NCBI GenBank assembly: GCA_036250195.1
Contig: JAVHZZ010000009.1
Location: 101,858,771 to 101,922,770 of the forward strand
DNA: 64,000 nt
Direction of reading: 5' to 3'
From: Mixophyes australis
Lineage: Eukaryota > Chordata > Amphibia > Anura > Limnodynastidae
The translations under genes and the position numbers were made by a program. The notes below the pieces were generated by a model, which worked only from the letters and a program-made list of their open reading frames with translations, ran no database searches and had not been told where the DNA came from. Numbering within the stretch: position 1 is the first letter of the stretch; every line of letters begins with the position of its first letter. Below, in pieces: positions 12,341 through 22,310 of the stretch.

Positions 12341-14276
12341 TGTCACGGGCACTAGGAGTCTTTACCCAGGGATCACCAGGTGGTAGGCTTACCAGAGCAA
12401 TGTAGATGGTAATAGGGTACTCTGGTAGCTGGGTGATCACGGAACAGGAAATGGTAACTGATGAGATGCTCAGGAAAGTCTATGACTAGCAGCACTGGTA
12501 ATATGGAGGTAATAATACACGAGGAACTGTATGGACAAGGGCACGTGAAGGTAGTCAGTGGTCTGCGATAGCAAGTTGTACCACTGCTATAGTGAGGAGG
12601 AATGTCCAACAGAGACAAGGAGGTGATGAGAGTCAGCGGTCTGCGGATAGCAAGTTGTACCGCTGCTATGTGAGAGGATACTGGAACAGGTGATACAGGA
12701 AACAGGGATCAGTGGTCTGTCATGAGCAAGTTGTACCACTGAATATATATGTGAGGAGGTGCACGGGGAGAAACTGCAACACAGGGTATACACAGGCACC
12801 TTATACACGATCCACAGTAATATGCACAATATATATATATATAAATGACTGAGCAGGTCTGCAAATCTAGAAAGTCACTTGAAGTAGTCCAGCACAAGAT
12901 AACACAGTCAATGATGGCAAAAGACTCAGCGGATAGCAGACTCCAGAGAGAACCACACACAGTCCAGCAAGATATGCAATACACCAGCACAGTCAATGAG
13001 AAGTATGCATACCGTGGTTCAGAAGCAGGCAGTCAGATAGGAGTGCAGCGATACCTGAGCGGCAGGAGGCCGACTGGATGAGAAGTCCCTGGATGGATGA
13101 GGCAGCGGTCTAGTAGGTGCAGCGCACAGGTAAGTAGACCAACAGGGACACGAATCCACAGGAATCAGTAACACGTGGAACTGGACTCATAGAGGACCCA
13201 GGAGAATGGAGATGATCCAGCAGAGGAGTAGTTGTTGAGATACGAATCCAATGCTGACAGGAGGGTAGAGACCAGCGGGACACGTGGAGGCGTGGAGAGC
13301 GGATCAGCAGGAGATGGACGATAGCGCTGACAGCAGCAGCAGGACTCTGCGCCCACGGAGGTAACCAGGGGCAACCAACAGGACCCACAGTGATGGAACA
13401 CGGGATGGCAGAGTAGACCAGGAGCTGTAGATCCAGAAGTGTAGCGGATGGCAACGTGAGCAGTAGACTGGAAACACAGGAGAGCTGAGATGAGGCGGCA
13501 ATGCACAGGGGCAGCGGATAGGAATCAGCTAACAGTCACGATGATGAACACAGGCGAGTTGCAGGCTGGAGACTGTAGTGCACGGAGGCAGCGGATAGGA
13601 ATCAGCTAACAGTCACGATGATGAACACAGGCGAGTTGCAAGCTGGAGACTGTAGTGCACGGAGGCAGCAGATAGGGATCAGCTCAGGAACTTGATGATG
13701 ATCAGGTGAGTGGATGTGAAGTAAAGGCTGGAGTGCACGGAGGCAGCGGATAGGAATCAGCAAACAGTCACAATGATAATAATAGCGTTGAAGTGATTTA
13801 GAAGACTGTAGTGCACGGAGGCAGCGGATAGGAATCAGCAAACAGTCACAACGATGAATAATAGCGGTGAAGTGGTTTTAGAAGACTGTAGTGCACGGAG
13901 GCAGCGGATAGGAATCAGCAAACAGTCACGATGATACAGTTGATGGTAGAAGTGGTATGGGAACCACAGTAGTAGAAGTGGTTTGGAAACCACAGAGATA
14001 GAAGTGGTTTGGAAACCACAGGAATCAGCAGCGCTGAATACACGAGGAATACAGGAACACCTTCAGAGACTCATGGGGAATGAGACTCCAAGATCAGGCA
14101 ACGTGGTGTTGACCACAGGTGCTTAATATAGGGAGTGTTGCCTGATCTGCCAATTGAGTTAAAGGGACATACACTGAAGTATAGGAAAGGGCTGCGCATG
14201 CGCAGACCCTCAGGATGGCGGACGGCCACGGTTCCTAAATGTCCGAGAAGAGGCACTCACGGTCCGGTGAGTGACA
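12341..14276 (-). repeat. 3' LTR of the gypsy element (1936 bp)
   Basis: Direct repeat of 18534-20517. It holds the last 22 codons and stop of pol at its 5' edge (14276-14210). Compared with the other LTR it lacks one 74-bp unit near 12665 and has an extra 26-bp unit near 13984-14010. Confidence 0.95.
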
Positions 14277-17200
14277 GTACCCCCCCTTTTAAAGGTGGGC
14301 ACAGAACGCCTGGAACCGGGCTTGTCCGGATTTTTGGCATAAAACTTCTTCAAAAGGGCAGGAGCATTAAGATCTTCAGCCTTGATCCAAGAGCGCTCCT
14401 CAGGACCAAAGCCCTTCCAATGAACGAGGAAATGAAGACCTCCTCGCGAAATTTTTGCGTCTAGCACCTCAGTAATCTCGAAATCCTCCTCCTGATGGAC
14501 TTGAACTGGCTGCGGAGCTGAGGGAGGAGTTGAGAAACGGTTGATAATCAGAGGTTTGAGCAAGGATACGTGGAAGGCATTAGAAATCCGAAGATTCTTA
14601 GGAAGAAGAAGTTTCACACATACTGGATTGATTACTTGAATGATCCTATATGGACCAATAAAACGAGGGGCGAATTTCATGGATGGAACCTTCAAACGAA
14701 TATTTTTGGTGGATAACCAGACACGATCTCCAATTTTTAGTGGGGGAATAGCCCGCCTCTTCTTATCTGCGAAAGATTTATATTTGATAGATGTCTTCTT
14801 TAAACAGGTTTTGACCTGAGACCAGATATTTTTAAAGGTCTGACAAACAGTTTCCACCGCAGGAACTTGGGTGGGCGGGAGGGCAGGAAATTCCGGAAAA
14901 GACGGATGGTGACCGTAGACCACAAAAAATGGAGTTTTGGATGATGACTCATGGTACATGTTGTTATGGGCGAATTCAGCCCAAGGAAGCAACTCTACCC
15001 AGTTGTCTTGATTGGCTGATGAAAACATTCTTATAAAAGTCTCAAGATCTTGATTGACACGTTCAGTTTGTCCGTTAGATTGCGGATGGTAAGAAGATGA
15101 GAGTGCTAATCGTATGCCCAAGGTTTTACAAAGGGCTCGCCAGAATCTGGAAACGAATTGTACTCCTCTATCAGACACAATCTCAGACGGACATCCATGG
15201 ATACGGAAGATCTCTTTAATGAAATGTTCAGCCAGGATGGACGAGGAAGGCAAACCAGGCAGAGGAATGAAATGAGCCATCTTCGAAAATCTGTCCACCA
15301 CCACCCAAATAGTGTTATGATTCTTACTAGGTGGTAAGTCAGTAACGAAATCCATACTAATATGGGTCCATGGTTTGGACGGAATGGGTAGTGGTCGTAG
15401 CAACCCTGCAGGAGTTCTACGGGAGGATTTGAACTGAGAACATAGTTCACAGGAAGCAATGACCTCTTTGACGTCTCTCCTCATTGAAGGCCACCAGTAA
15501 CTTCGAGAGAGGATCTCAAAGGTCTTGTGTTCACCGGCGTGTCCAGAAAAACGAGAGGCATGGAACCACGAAAGGATTTTCCTCCTTAGAGTAGGAGGCA
15601 CGAGGGTCTTCCCAAATGGTAGCGTTTTGGTGGATGAAGCAGCCAGTGAGATACATTTGGGATCTAGAATGGTATGGTTGGAACCCTCTTCTATATCAGA
15701 GGACGTCACAAAGGCTCTAGATAAAGCATCAGCTTTTTTGTTCTTGGCAGCTGGTTTGAAGGTAATTATTAATTCAAAACGGGAAAAGAAAAGAGACCAT
15801 CTTGCTTGACGAGGGTTCAAGCATTGGGCAGACTGGAGATATGACAAGTTCTTATGATCCGTGAAGATCGTCACCGGATGGCGAGCTCCCTCCAATAAGT
15901 ATCTCCATTCCTCTAATGCGGCTTTGATAGCCAGTAATTCCTTGTCCCCGATGGTATAATTCTTCTCTGCGGGCAGGAGACCCCGAGAATAGAAGGCACA
16001 AGGATGGAACTTTTGCTGTTCCGAGCGTTGGGAGAGAATAGCTCCTAAGCCCACATTAGAGGCATCTACTTCTAGAAAGAAGGGAAGTGTCACATCAGGC
16101 TGTCGAAGGATTGGAGCCGAAGAGAAGGACTCTTTTAGTGTTTGAAAGGCTTGAAGAGCCTCAGGTGACCATTGCTTAGGATTAGCCCCTTTTCGAGTCA
16201 GGGCCACAATAGGAGATGCAATGGAGGAAAAGTCTTGAATGAAGCGTCTATAGTAATTGGCAAAACCTAAAAAACGCTGGATAGCACGAAGAGTAGTTGG
16301 CTGGGGCCAATGTAGTACAGCACTCACTTTGTCTGGATCCATCTTCAGGCCAACTCCGGAAACTATATACCCCAAGAATGGAATCTGGGGTAATTCGAAT
16401 GAACATTTTTCTAATTTACAGAACAATGAATTTTTCCGTAGTCTGGAGAGGACTTCTGCCACATGTAGGTGGTGAGAAGGCAGGTCCTGTGAAAAGATCA
16501 ATATGTCGTCCAGGTAGACGACGACACATACATATAATAAGTCCCGAAAGATCTCATTGATGAAGCCTTGAAAAACAGCGGGGGCATTACACAGCCCGAA
16601 AGGCATTACCAGATATTCGTAATGCCCGTCTCTGGTGTTAAACGCTGTCTTCCATTCGTCACCGGAACGGATTCTGATTAAATTATAGGCACCACGAAGA
16701 TCCAACTTAGTAAAGATACGGGCTCCCTTGATGCGATCGAATAGCTCAGTGATCAGCGGAATGGGATACCGATTCTTGATAGTAATGGCATTGAGTCCAC
16801 GAAAATCTATGCAAGGGCGTAATGATCCATCCTTCTTTTTGACGAAGAAGAACCCAGCTCCAGCGGGCGAGGTGGAAGGTCGAATAAACCCACGCTGGAG
16901 GTTCTCCTGTATATACTCAGAAGTAGCTTGAGTCTCAGGTACCGAGAGTGGATAGACCCGGCCCCTGGGGGGAGTCTTGCCAGGAAGAAGGTCGATCGGA
17001 CAATCCCAAGAACGATGAGGAGGAAGACGTTCAGACTGAGCTTTATCAAAAACATCGGTAAATGAAGCATATTGAGGAGGGAGTCCCGATGAGGTAGATG
17101 AGATGGAAGATTGCTGTACTTTGAGAGGAATGACTTGGGAAAGGCAACGATGGTGACATTCAGACCCCCAAGACGTGACTTGAGGGGTGCGCCAGTCAAT

Positions 17201-17599
17201 CTGGGGAGAGTGACACTGAAGCCATGGAAGGCCTAAGACAATCGGACTTGTCGTAACAGGAAGGATTAAAAACGATATTTCTTCATGATGCAGGGCACCA
17301 ATCTGAAGGGTTACTGGAGACGTACTCTGGGTGATGAGACCGTTGATGAGACGTGATCCATCGATAGCCGTCACAGTAATGGGTGTTTTTAAGGTAATCA
17401 CTGGTAGAGACCATTGCTTTACTAATGATTTGGAAATGAAATTTCCTGCTGCTCCGGAATCAATCAATGCCTGTGACTCAAAGGTTTTAGTAGCAAAGGA
17501 AATTGTAACATCAAAAGCGCAGATTTTAGATTTCATAGAAGATGGAGAGGACTCCAGGGACCCTAACTTCACCTCTCCAGAACTAGTTGGGGCCTGGCA
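14210..17599 (-). CDS. pol: gypsy pol: protease, reverse transcriptase, RNase H, integrase, chromodomain
   Basis: An uninterrupted frame of 1120 codons runs from GTG 17572; it is most likely entered by frameshift at 17599, so no own start is needed. Numbering from the GTG, the domains are: aspartic protease ALIDSGAAGNFIS (DSG 38-40); reverse transcriptase with LVMPFGLCNAPAVFQ (321-335) and the catalytic YLDD (353-356); RNase H starting FFLEVDASNVGLGAIL (about 498-513); integrase zinc finger (His 679/683, Cys 708 and 711) and core with Asp 741, Asp 801 and Glu 837 (DD35E spacing); and a C-terminal chromodomain, about 1029-1068, with FLVHWKGFGPEERSWIKAEDL-like residues. All catalytic residues are present. 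The chromodomain places it among chromoviruses and would steer integration toward particular histone marks. The last 22 codons lie inside the 3' LTR. Confidence 0.95.
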   Translation of the reverse strand, partial: CQAPTSSGEVKLGSLESSPSSMKSKICAFDVTISFATKTFESQALIDSGAAGNFISKSLVKQWSLPVITLKTPITVTAIDGSRLINGLITQSTSPVTLQIGALHHEEISFLILPVTTSPIVLGLPWLQCHSPQIDWRTPQVTSWGSECHHRCLSQVIPLKVQQSSISSTSSGLPPQYASFTDVFDKAQSERLPPHRSWDCPIDLLPGKTPPRGRVYPLSVPETQATSEYIQENLQRGFIRPSTSPAGAGFFFVKKKDGSLRPCIDFRGLNAITIKNRYPIPLITELFDRIKGARIFTKLDLRGAYNLIRIRSGDEWKTAFNTRDGHYEYLVMPFGLCNAPAVFQGFINEIFRDLLYVCVVVYLDDILIFSQDLPSHHLHVAEVLSRLRKNSLFCKLEKCSFELPQIPFLGYIVSGVGLKMDPDKVSAVLHWPQPTTLRAIQRFLGFANYYRRFIQDFSSIASPIVALTRKGANPKQWSPEALQAFQTLKESFSSAPILRQPDVTLPFFLEVDASNVGLGAILSQRSEQQKFHPCAFYSRGLLPAEKNYTIGDKELLAIKAALEEWRYLLEGARHPVTIFTDHKNLSYLQSAQCLNPRQARWSLFFSRFELIITFKPAAKNKKADALSRAFVTSSDIEEGSNHTILDPKCISLAASSTKTLPFGKTLVPPTLRRKILSWFHASRFSGHAGEHKTFEILSRSYWWPSMRRDVKEVIASCELCSQFKSSRRTPAGLLRPLPIPSKPWTHISMDFVTDLPPSKNHNTIWVVVDRFSKMAHFIPLPGLPSSSILAEHFIKEIFRIHGCPSEIVSDRGVQFVSRFWRALCKTLGIRLALSSSYHPQSNGQTERVNQDLETFIRMFSSANQDNWVELLPWAEFAHNNMYHESSSKTPFFVVYGHHPSFPEFPALPPTQVPAVETVCQTFKNIWSQVKTCLKKTSIKYKSFADKKRRAIPPLKIGDRVWLSTKNIRLKVPSMKFAPRFIGPYRIIQVINPVCVKLLLPKNLRISNAFHVSLLKPLIINRFSTPPSAPQPVQVHQEEDFEITEVLDAKISRGGLHFLVHWKGFGPEERSWIKAEDLNAPALLKKFYAKNPDKPGSRRSVPTFKRGGTVTHRTVSASSRTFRNRGRPPS
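14280..14290 (-). other. Polypurine tract of the gypsy element
   Basis: The minus strand reads AAAAGGGGGGG followed by TAC and the LTR start TGTCAC. It is the primer site for plus-strand DNA and is itself translated within pol (KRGGT). Confidence 0.85.
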
Positions 17600-18520
17600 T
17601 TTCCCGATCTCTTAGGGCAGGAGCTGAGAACATGAGTGGAATCAGCACAATAGATACAGAGTCTATTCTTGACTCTTCGTTTCCTCTCCTCAGAAGATAA
17701 TTTGGAACGTCCTATCTCCATGGGAATCACAGTGGGTGACACTGGACGAAATTGAGGGTTAGAACGAAGAGGTGCTTTAGCAGAAGTCGTTTTCTCAGCC
17801 TCTCTTTCACGAAATCTCATATCAACACGATGGCATAGAGAGATCAAATCCTCAAGTGACGAAGGAAGCTCCTGAGTAGTCAGTGCATCTTTAATTTTAT
17901 CGGAGAGCCCCTGCCAGAAGGCGGCAACTAGGGCTTCAGTGTTCCACTGAAGTTCAGAGGCTAAGATCCTAAATTGAATGACGTACTGGCCTACTGTATG
18001 AGATCCTTGTCGCAGACGGAGGATGCTGGAAGCAGCGGAGGTCACACGACCTGGTTCATCGAACACACTTCGGAATGTAGAAATGAATTTGGCACTATCT
18101 TGTAGTATTGGATCGTTTCTCTCCCACAGAGGGGAGGCCCAAGCCAGAGCTTGTCCTGAAAACAAAGAGATAAGATAGGCCACTCTGGAACGATGGGTAG
18201 AAAAATTTTGAGGTTGGAGCTCAAAATGGACTGAACATTGGTTGAGGAAACCCCTACAAGTTTTTGGGGTCTCCATCGTACTTTGACGGAGTAGGCAGGT
18301 GAAGCGTGGAAGCTGTAGACACCTGGGATGGCAATGGGGAAACGGAGGAAAGCACAGGAGCCTCAGTAGTAGCTGTCACAGTCTGTCCAGATGTTCCTTG
18401 GGAGGTTAATGACTGATAACACTGAAGTAACAGCTGTTGGCGGGCATCCTGTTGCTCCACACGGCTAACCAGATGCTGCAGCATCTCTTTGGCAGTAGGT
18501 TCCGTATCTGGGTCTGTCAT
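17569..18520 (-). pseudogene. gag: gypsy gag, one extra base early in capsid
   Basis: Gag would form the particle that carries the element's RNA. The reading starts at ATG 18520, beginning MTDPDTEPTAKEMLQHL. It runs 86 codons to KYDGDPKN and meets a stop at about 18254. The next frame (from 18276) takes over at the same place and continues to a TGA at 17571-17569. A run of five A at 18265-18261 (minus strand) contains the probable extra base; with four the frame would be continuous. Downstream are a capsid-like region rich in aromatic and Leu residues, and a zinc knuckle CIYCADSTHVLSSC (C-x2-C-x4-H-x4-C) about 20 residues before the end. A -1 slippery site lies near the 3' end. The single-base change in a homopolymer could be a real mutation or a sequencing error. 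Confidence 0.88.
17599..17605 (-). promoter_or_regulatory. -1 ribosomal frameshift site G GGA AAT
   Basis: The minus strand reads TCG GGA AAT in the gag frame, so GGGAAAT fits X XXY YYZ. After a -1 slip the next codon is TGC 17599-17597, which is exactly the pol frame and has no stop before pol. The gag stop is 28 nt downstream. Two crossing stems are possible just after it: CCAGG 17597-17593 with CCTGG 17558-17554, and TGGAGAGG 17579-17572 with CCTCTCCA 17550-17543. Together they have an H-type pseudoknot topology. Confidence 0.75.
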
Positions 18521-18533
18521 GGCCTGATCTTAC
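18521..18533 (-). other. Primer-binding site, self-priming type
   Basis: Directly inside the 5' LTR the minus strand reads GTAAGATCAGGCC, immediately before the gag ATG at 18520. Ten bases, AAGATCAGGC (18531-18522), are perfectly complementary to GCCTGATCTT (20340-20331) at the predicted transcript start. It does not resemble a common tRNA 3' end preceded by TGG. This fits the self-priming known for the Tf1/sushi group. Confidence 0.7.
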
Positions 18534-20517
18534 TGTCACGGGCACTAGGAGTCTTTACCCAGGGATCACCAGGTGGTAGGCTTACCAGAGCAATGTAGAT
18601 GGTAATAGGGTACTCTGGTAGCTGGGTGATCACGGAACAGGAAATGGTAACTGATGAGATGCTCAGGAAAGTCTATGACTAGCAGCACTGGTAATATGGA
18701 GGTAATAATACACGAGGAACTGTATGGACAAGGGCACGTGAAGGTAGTCAGTGGTCTGCGATAGCAAGTTGTACCACTGCTATAGTGAGGAGGAATGTCC
18801 AACAGAGACAAGGAGGTGATGAGAGTCAGCGGTCTGCGGATAGCAAGTTGTACCGCTGTCTGAGTGAAGGAATGGAATCCAAGTGGAGGTATCCGGGTAG
18901 TCAGTGGTCTGCGGTAGCAAGTTGTACCACTGCTATGTGAGAGGATACTGGAACAGGTGATACAGGAAACAGGGATTAGTGGTCTGTCATGAGCAAGTTG
19001 TACCACTGAATATATATGTGAGGAGGTGCACGGGGAGAAACTGCAACACAGGGTATACACAGGCACCTTATACACGATCCACAGTAATATGCACAATATA
19101 TATATATATAAATGACTGAGCAGGTCTGCAAATCTAGAAAGTCACTTGAAGTAGTCCAGCACAAGATAACACAGTCAATGATGGCAAAAGACTCAGCGGA
19201 TAGCAGACTCCAGAGAGAACCAAACACAGTCCAGCAAGATATGCAATACACCAGCACAGTCAATGAGAAGTATGCATACCGTGGTTCAGAAGCAGGCAGT
19301 CAGATAGGAGTGCAGCGATACCTGAGCGGCAGGAGGCCGACTGGATGAGAAGTCCCTGGATGGATGAGGCAGCGGTCTAGTAGGTGCAGCGCACAGGTAA
19401 GTAGACCAACAGGGACACGAATCCACAGGAATCAGTAACACGTGGAACTGGACTCATAGAGGACCCAGGAGAATGGAGATGATCCAGCAGAGGAGTAGTT
19501 GTTGAGATACGAATCCAATGCTGACAGGAGGGTAGAGACCAGCGGGACACGTGGAGGCGTGGAGAGCGGATCAGCAGGAGATGGACGATAGCGCTGACAG
19601 CAGCAGCAGGACTCTGCGCCCACGGAGGTAACCAGGGGCAACCAACAGGACCCACAGTGATGGAACACGGGATGGCAGAGTAGACCAGGAGCTGTAGATC
19701 CAGAAGTGTAGCGGATGGCAACGTGAGCAGTAGACTGGAAACACAGGAGAGCTGAGATGAGGCGGCAATGCACAGGGGCAGCGGATAGGAATCGGCTAAC
19801 AGTCACGATGATGAACACAGGCGAGTTGCAGGCTGGAGACTGTAGTGCACGGAGGCAGCGGATAGGAATCAGCTAACAGTCACGATGATGAACACAGGCG
19901 AGTTGCAAGCTGGAGACTGTAGTGCACGGAGGCAGCAGATAGGGATCAGCTCAGGAACTTGATGATGATCAGGTGAGTGGATGTGAAGTAAAGGCTGGAG
20001 TGCACGGAGGCAGCGGATAGGAATCAGCAAACAGTCACAATGATAATAATAGCGTTGAAGTGATTTAGAAGACTGTAGTGCACGGAGGCAGCGGATAGGA
20101 ATCAGCAAACAGTCACAACGATGAATAATAGCGGTGAAGTGGTTTTAGAAGACTGTAGTGCACGGAGGCAGCGGATAGGAATCAGCAAACAGTCACGATG
20201 ATACAATTGATGGTAGAAGTGGTATGGGAACCACAGTAGTAGAAGTGGTTTGGAAACCACAGGAATCAGCAGCGCTGAATACACGAGGAATACAGGAACA
20301 CCTTCAGAGACTCATGGGGAATGAGACTCCAAGATCAGGCAACGTGGTGTTGACCACAGGTGCTTAATATAGGGAGTGTTGCCTGATCTGCCAATTGAGT
20401 TAAAGGGACATACACTGAAGTATAGGAAAGGGCTGCGCATGCGCAGACCCTCAGGATGGCGGACGGCCACGGTTCCTAAATGTCCGAGAAGAGGCACTCA
20501 CGGTCCGGTGAGTGACA
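18534..20517 (-). repeat. 5' LTR of the gypsy element (1984 bp)
   Basis: It starts at 20517 on the minus strand and ends at 18534. It contains a TATA box, tandem repeats of a ~48-60-bp unit (about 19830-20200) and a second array built on a CAAGTTGTACCACTG motif (about 18745-19010). It is 74 bp longer than its partner in the second array and 26 bp shorter at a GTGGTTTGGAAACCAC repeat near 20240. Confidence 0.95.
20364..20371 (-). promoter_or_regulatory. Predicted TATA box of the gypsy 5' LTR
   Basis: The minus strand reads TATATTAA. About 30 nt downstream lies GTTGCCTGATCTTGG, the predicted transcript start. The box sits inside the loop of a perfect 12-bp inverted repeat (AGATCAGGCAAC 20332-20343, GTTGCCTGATCT 20378-20389). 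Confidence 0.65.
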
Positions 20518-20622
20518 GGAGGAAAGCTAAAGAGAGGAGAAGGGAAGATATATAAATAGAGGTTCGGTAGGAGATTATATGAGGAGAGTAGTATCTAGGA
20601 TCAGGGGTATAGCAGAGTATGG

Positions 20623-21228
20623 CCAGGTACACACTGAAGAATTTTCCGACCGACGTGTTATCTACAACGATTTTACTAATGACTGAAGGTCCGATCCCTC
20701 TGGTGATTTCATGCCTACACTCTGACGTGAATTATCTTCACATCTGTGCTCTTCATCTGGTCCTCTAGTCGTTTAGAGAATGACAGCACAATAGTCATTC
20801 ATTCATTCCCGTCACACTGATTAATACCACCTCGTTATAGTTATCCACAGATCCTTATGAATTTTGTTAGCGTCTGTGACTCTGAAACTAAATTTTCAGT
20901 CTCGGAACGAACAAACAAACCATTCAATCTACAGCACTCTCTAAATTTATGTAACAGGACATGTTCATTGCCGCCATCGGCTGAAAAGACCATGATCTGT
21001 AAACTCTATGGAGATCATAATGGTGAGTGCATGCATACACACTACATGATTGGAAGGTAAATGGAACAAGATTACTAAACAGTACGCACAACCTAATGAA
21101 ACAACAATCAGTACTTTGAAATGACTGTTGTTCACCATGTGAACACAGCAACGCGATATCTGAAAGAGCAATCGTTTATCGGGTGATTGGCCTGATAATT
21201 GGCTGAAAAACCTACAGTGTGTACCTAG
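20623..21228. mobile_element. MITE with GGTACACACT ends, long form
   Basis: The left end is CCAGGTACACACTGAAGAAT and the right end is CTACAGTGTGTACCTAGCG, inverted copies. The interior matches the interrupted copy at 62914-63932 along its length (for example GACATGTTCATTGCC and GTCATTCATTCATTC). Confidence 0.8.
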
Positions 21229-22112
21229 CGTAAGACAGCACAGTATGACAGCTTACATGAAACCTGAAGATAGAACAGCTGTTAGTGAAAGAGAATGAAA
21301 TGATGGCAGTGTATATAGAGATATAAACTGTCAAAAGGCAGACAGAGTTAGTGTAAGAACAGACGTACAGGGGATGTTCTGAGATAAATACTGGGGTTAA
21401 AGGAATTTTAGAAGGTTAGTGAACCTATAGAGGGGAGAGAGCAGGGAAAGAAAGGAGTCAAGAAGAAGACAGCTACAAGTACCTGGTCAGAAGGAGAGAA
21501 TCACCTACCGGATCACTTCTGGAATATAGGGATCACTGCATTGTATACCACATTCTAAATATATTTACTTGGCCAGGTGAAAAAACTTCTTCTTTTGAAC
21601 TCAATTAGCCACCGTACTTGAACAGGTTTAATTGAGCTTGATCTGCTAAAGTAAAATCAAGCCTCAAGTTGTAGGAGCCTACTTTTATAGTAACTTTAAG
21701 TTTATAACCTAACATTATGAGTGATAGATACACTTTGTTATGTGTTATGCCCAAATCAGTTGAGATTCACTACATTTGATCATCAAAAAGATTGATGAAC
21801 ATTAATAGACAATCAAGAAAGCAATAAAGCATAAATTGTTCCAGTAATTATTTAGCTTGTTCATTCTGATTAGAAAATGTTTATACTTCCTAAATGTTTA
21901 TTTTTTTTTATTTTTTATTTTTTATTTTTTTTTATTGTTGGTAACTAAAGCTATGTACACACTACAGAAAATATTTTATTCAGACGTTTTTCAAGCTCAA
22001 TAGAGTTCAGAGGTGGTGCATTAAGTGAAAATCTCTGCAAACGTTCATGTTTTGTTGAACAATAGTAGACAGAGGAGTTCATTTGGAGGCACATGCAGAT
22101 ATGTTGGGGAGG
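21229..22112. other. Unassigned stretch with a MITE stub and a T-rich tract
   Basis: A T/TTA-rich run lies at 21900-21940. At 21950-21970 is CTATGTACACACTACAGAAA, a left end of the GGTACACACT family. Its right end may be the one at 23865, on the other side of the hAT element. Confidence 0.4.
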
Positions 22113-22310
22113 GATAGACCCAGGGCCGGACTGGGACTAAAAATCAGCCCTGGCATTTAAAATACAGAGGCCCACCTCAGTTCAAGCATGAAAGAAGCTT
22201 TATGCCGCCGCGCAGCGGCAGCACCGAAAAGGGCGTGACTTCATTGTTTTGTGGGTGTGGCCAACATGGGGCATTCATACATACATTATAATAAAACATT
22301 ACATTTATCA

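Larger units (their letters stand above)
12336..20522 (-). mobile_element. Young Ty3/gypsy chromovirus (Tf1/sushi-like), full length with target duplications
   Basis: An 8177-bp LTR retrotransposon (12341-20517) is flanked by the 5-bp duplication GGAGG (12336-12340 and 20518-20522). On the minus strand the order is 5' LTR (20517-18534), primer site, gag, pol (protease, reverse transcriptase, RNase H, integrase, chromodomain), polypurine tract, 3' LTR (14276-12341). The LTRs begin TGTCAC and end GTGACA. Outside two tandem-unit differences I counted four substitutions between them (12710/18977, 12956/19223, 13527/19794, 13939/20206), roughly 0.2 percent, so insertion was recent. There is no envelope gene. 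Pol is intact; gag has one frame break. The element lies antisense to the ATP11C-like gene. Confidence 0.96.

Noticed and set aside
12373..14256. Many overlapping open frames in the left LTR, repeated at 18566-20497
   Set aside because: They lie within the non-coding LTRs of the gypsy element and follow its tandem repeats; identical frames occur in both LTRs.
15106..17615. Open frames overlapping pol in other frames and on the plus strand
   Set aside because: Shadows of the conserved pol reading frame.
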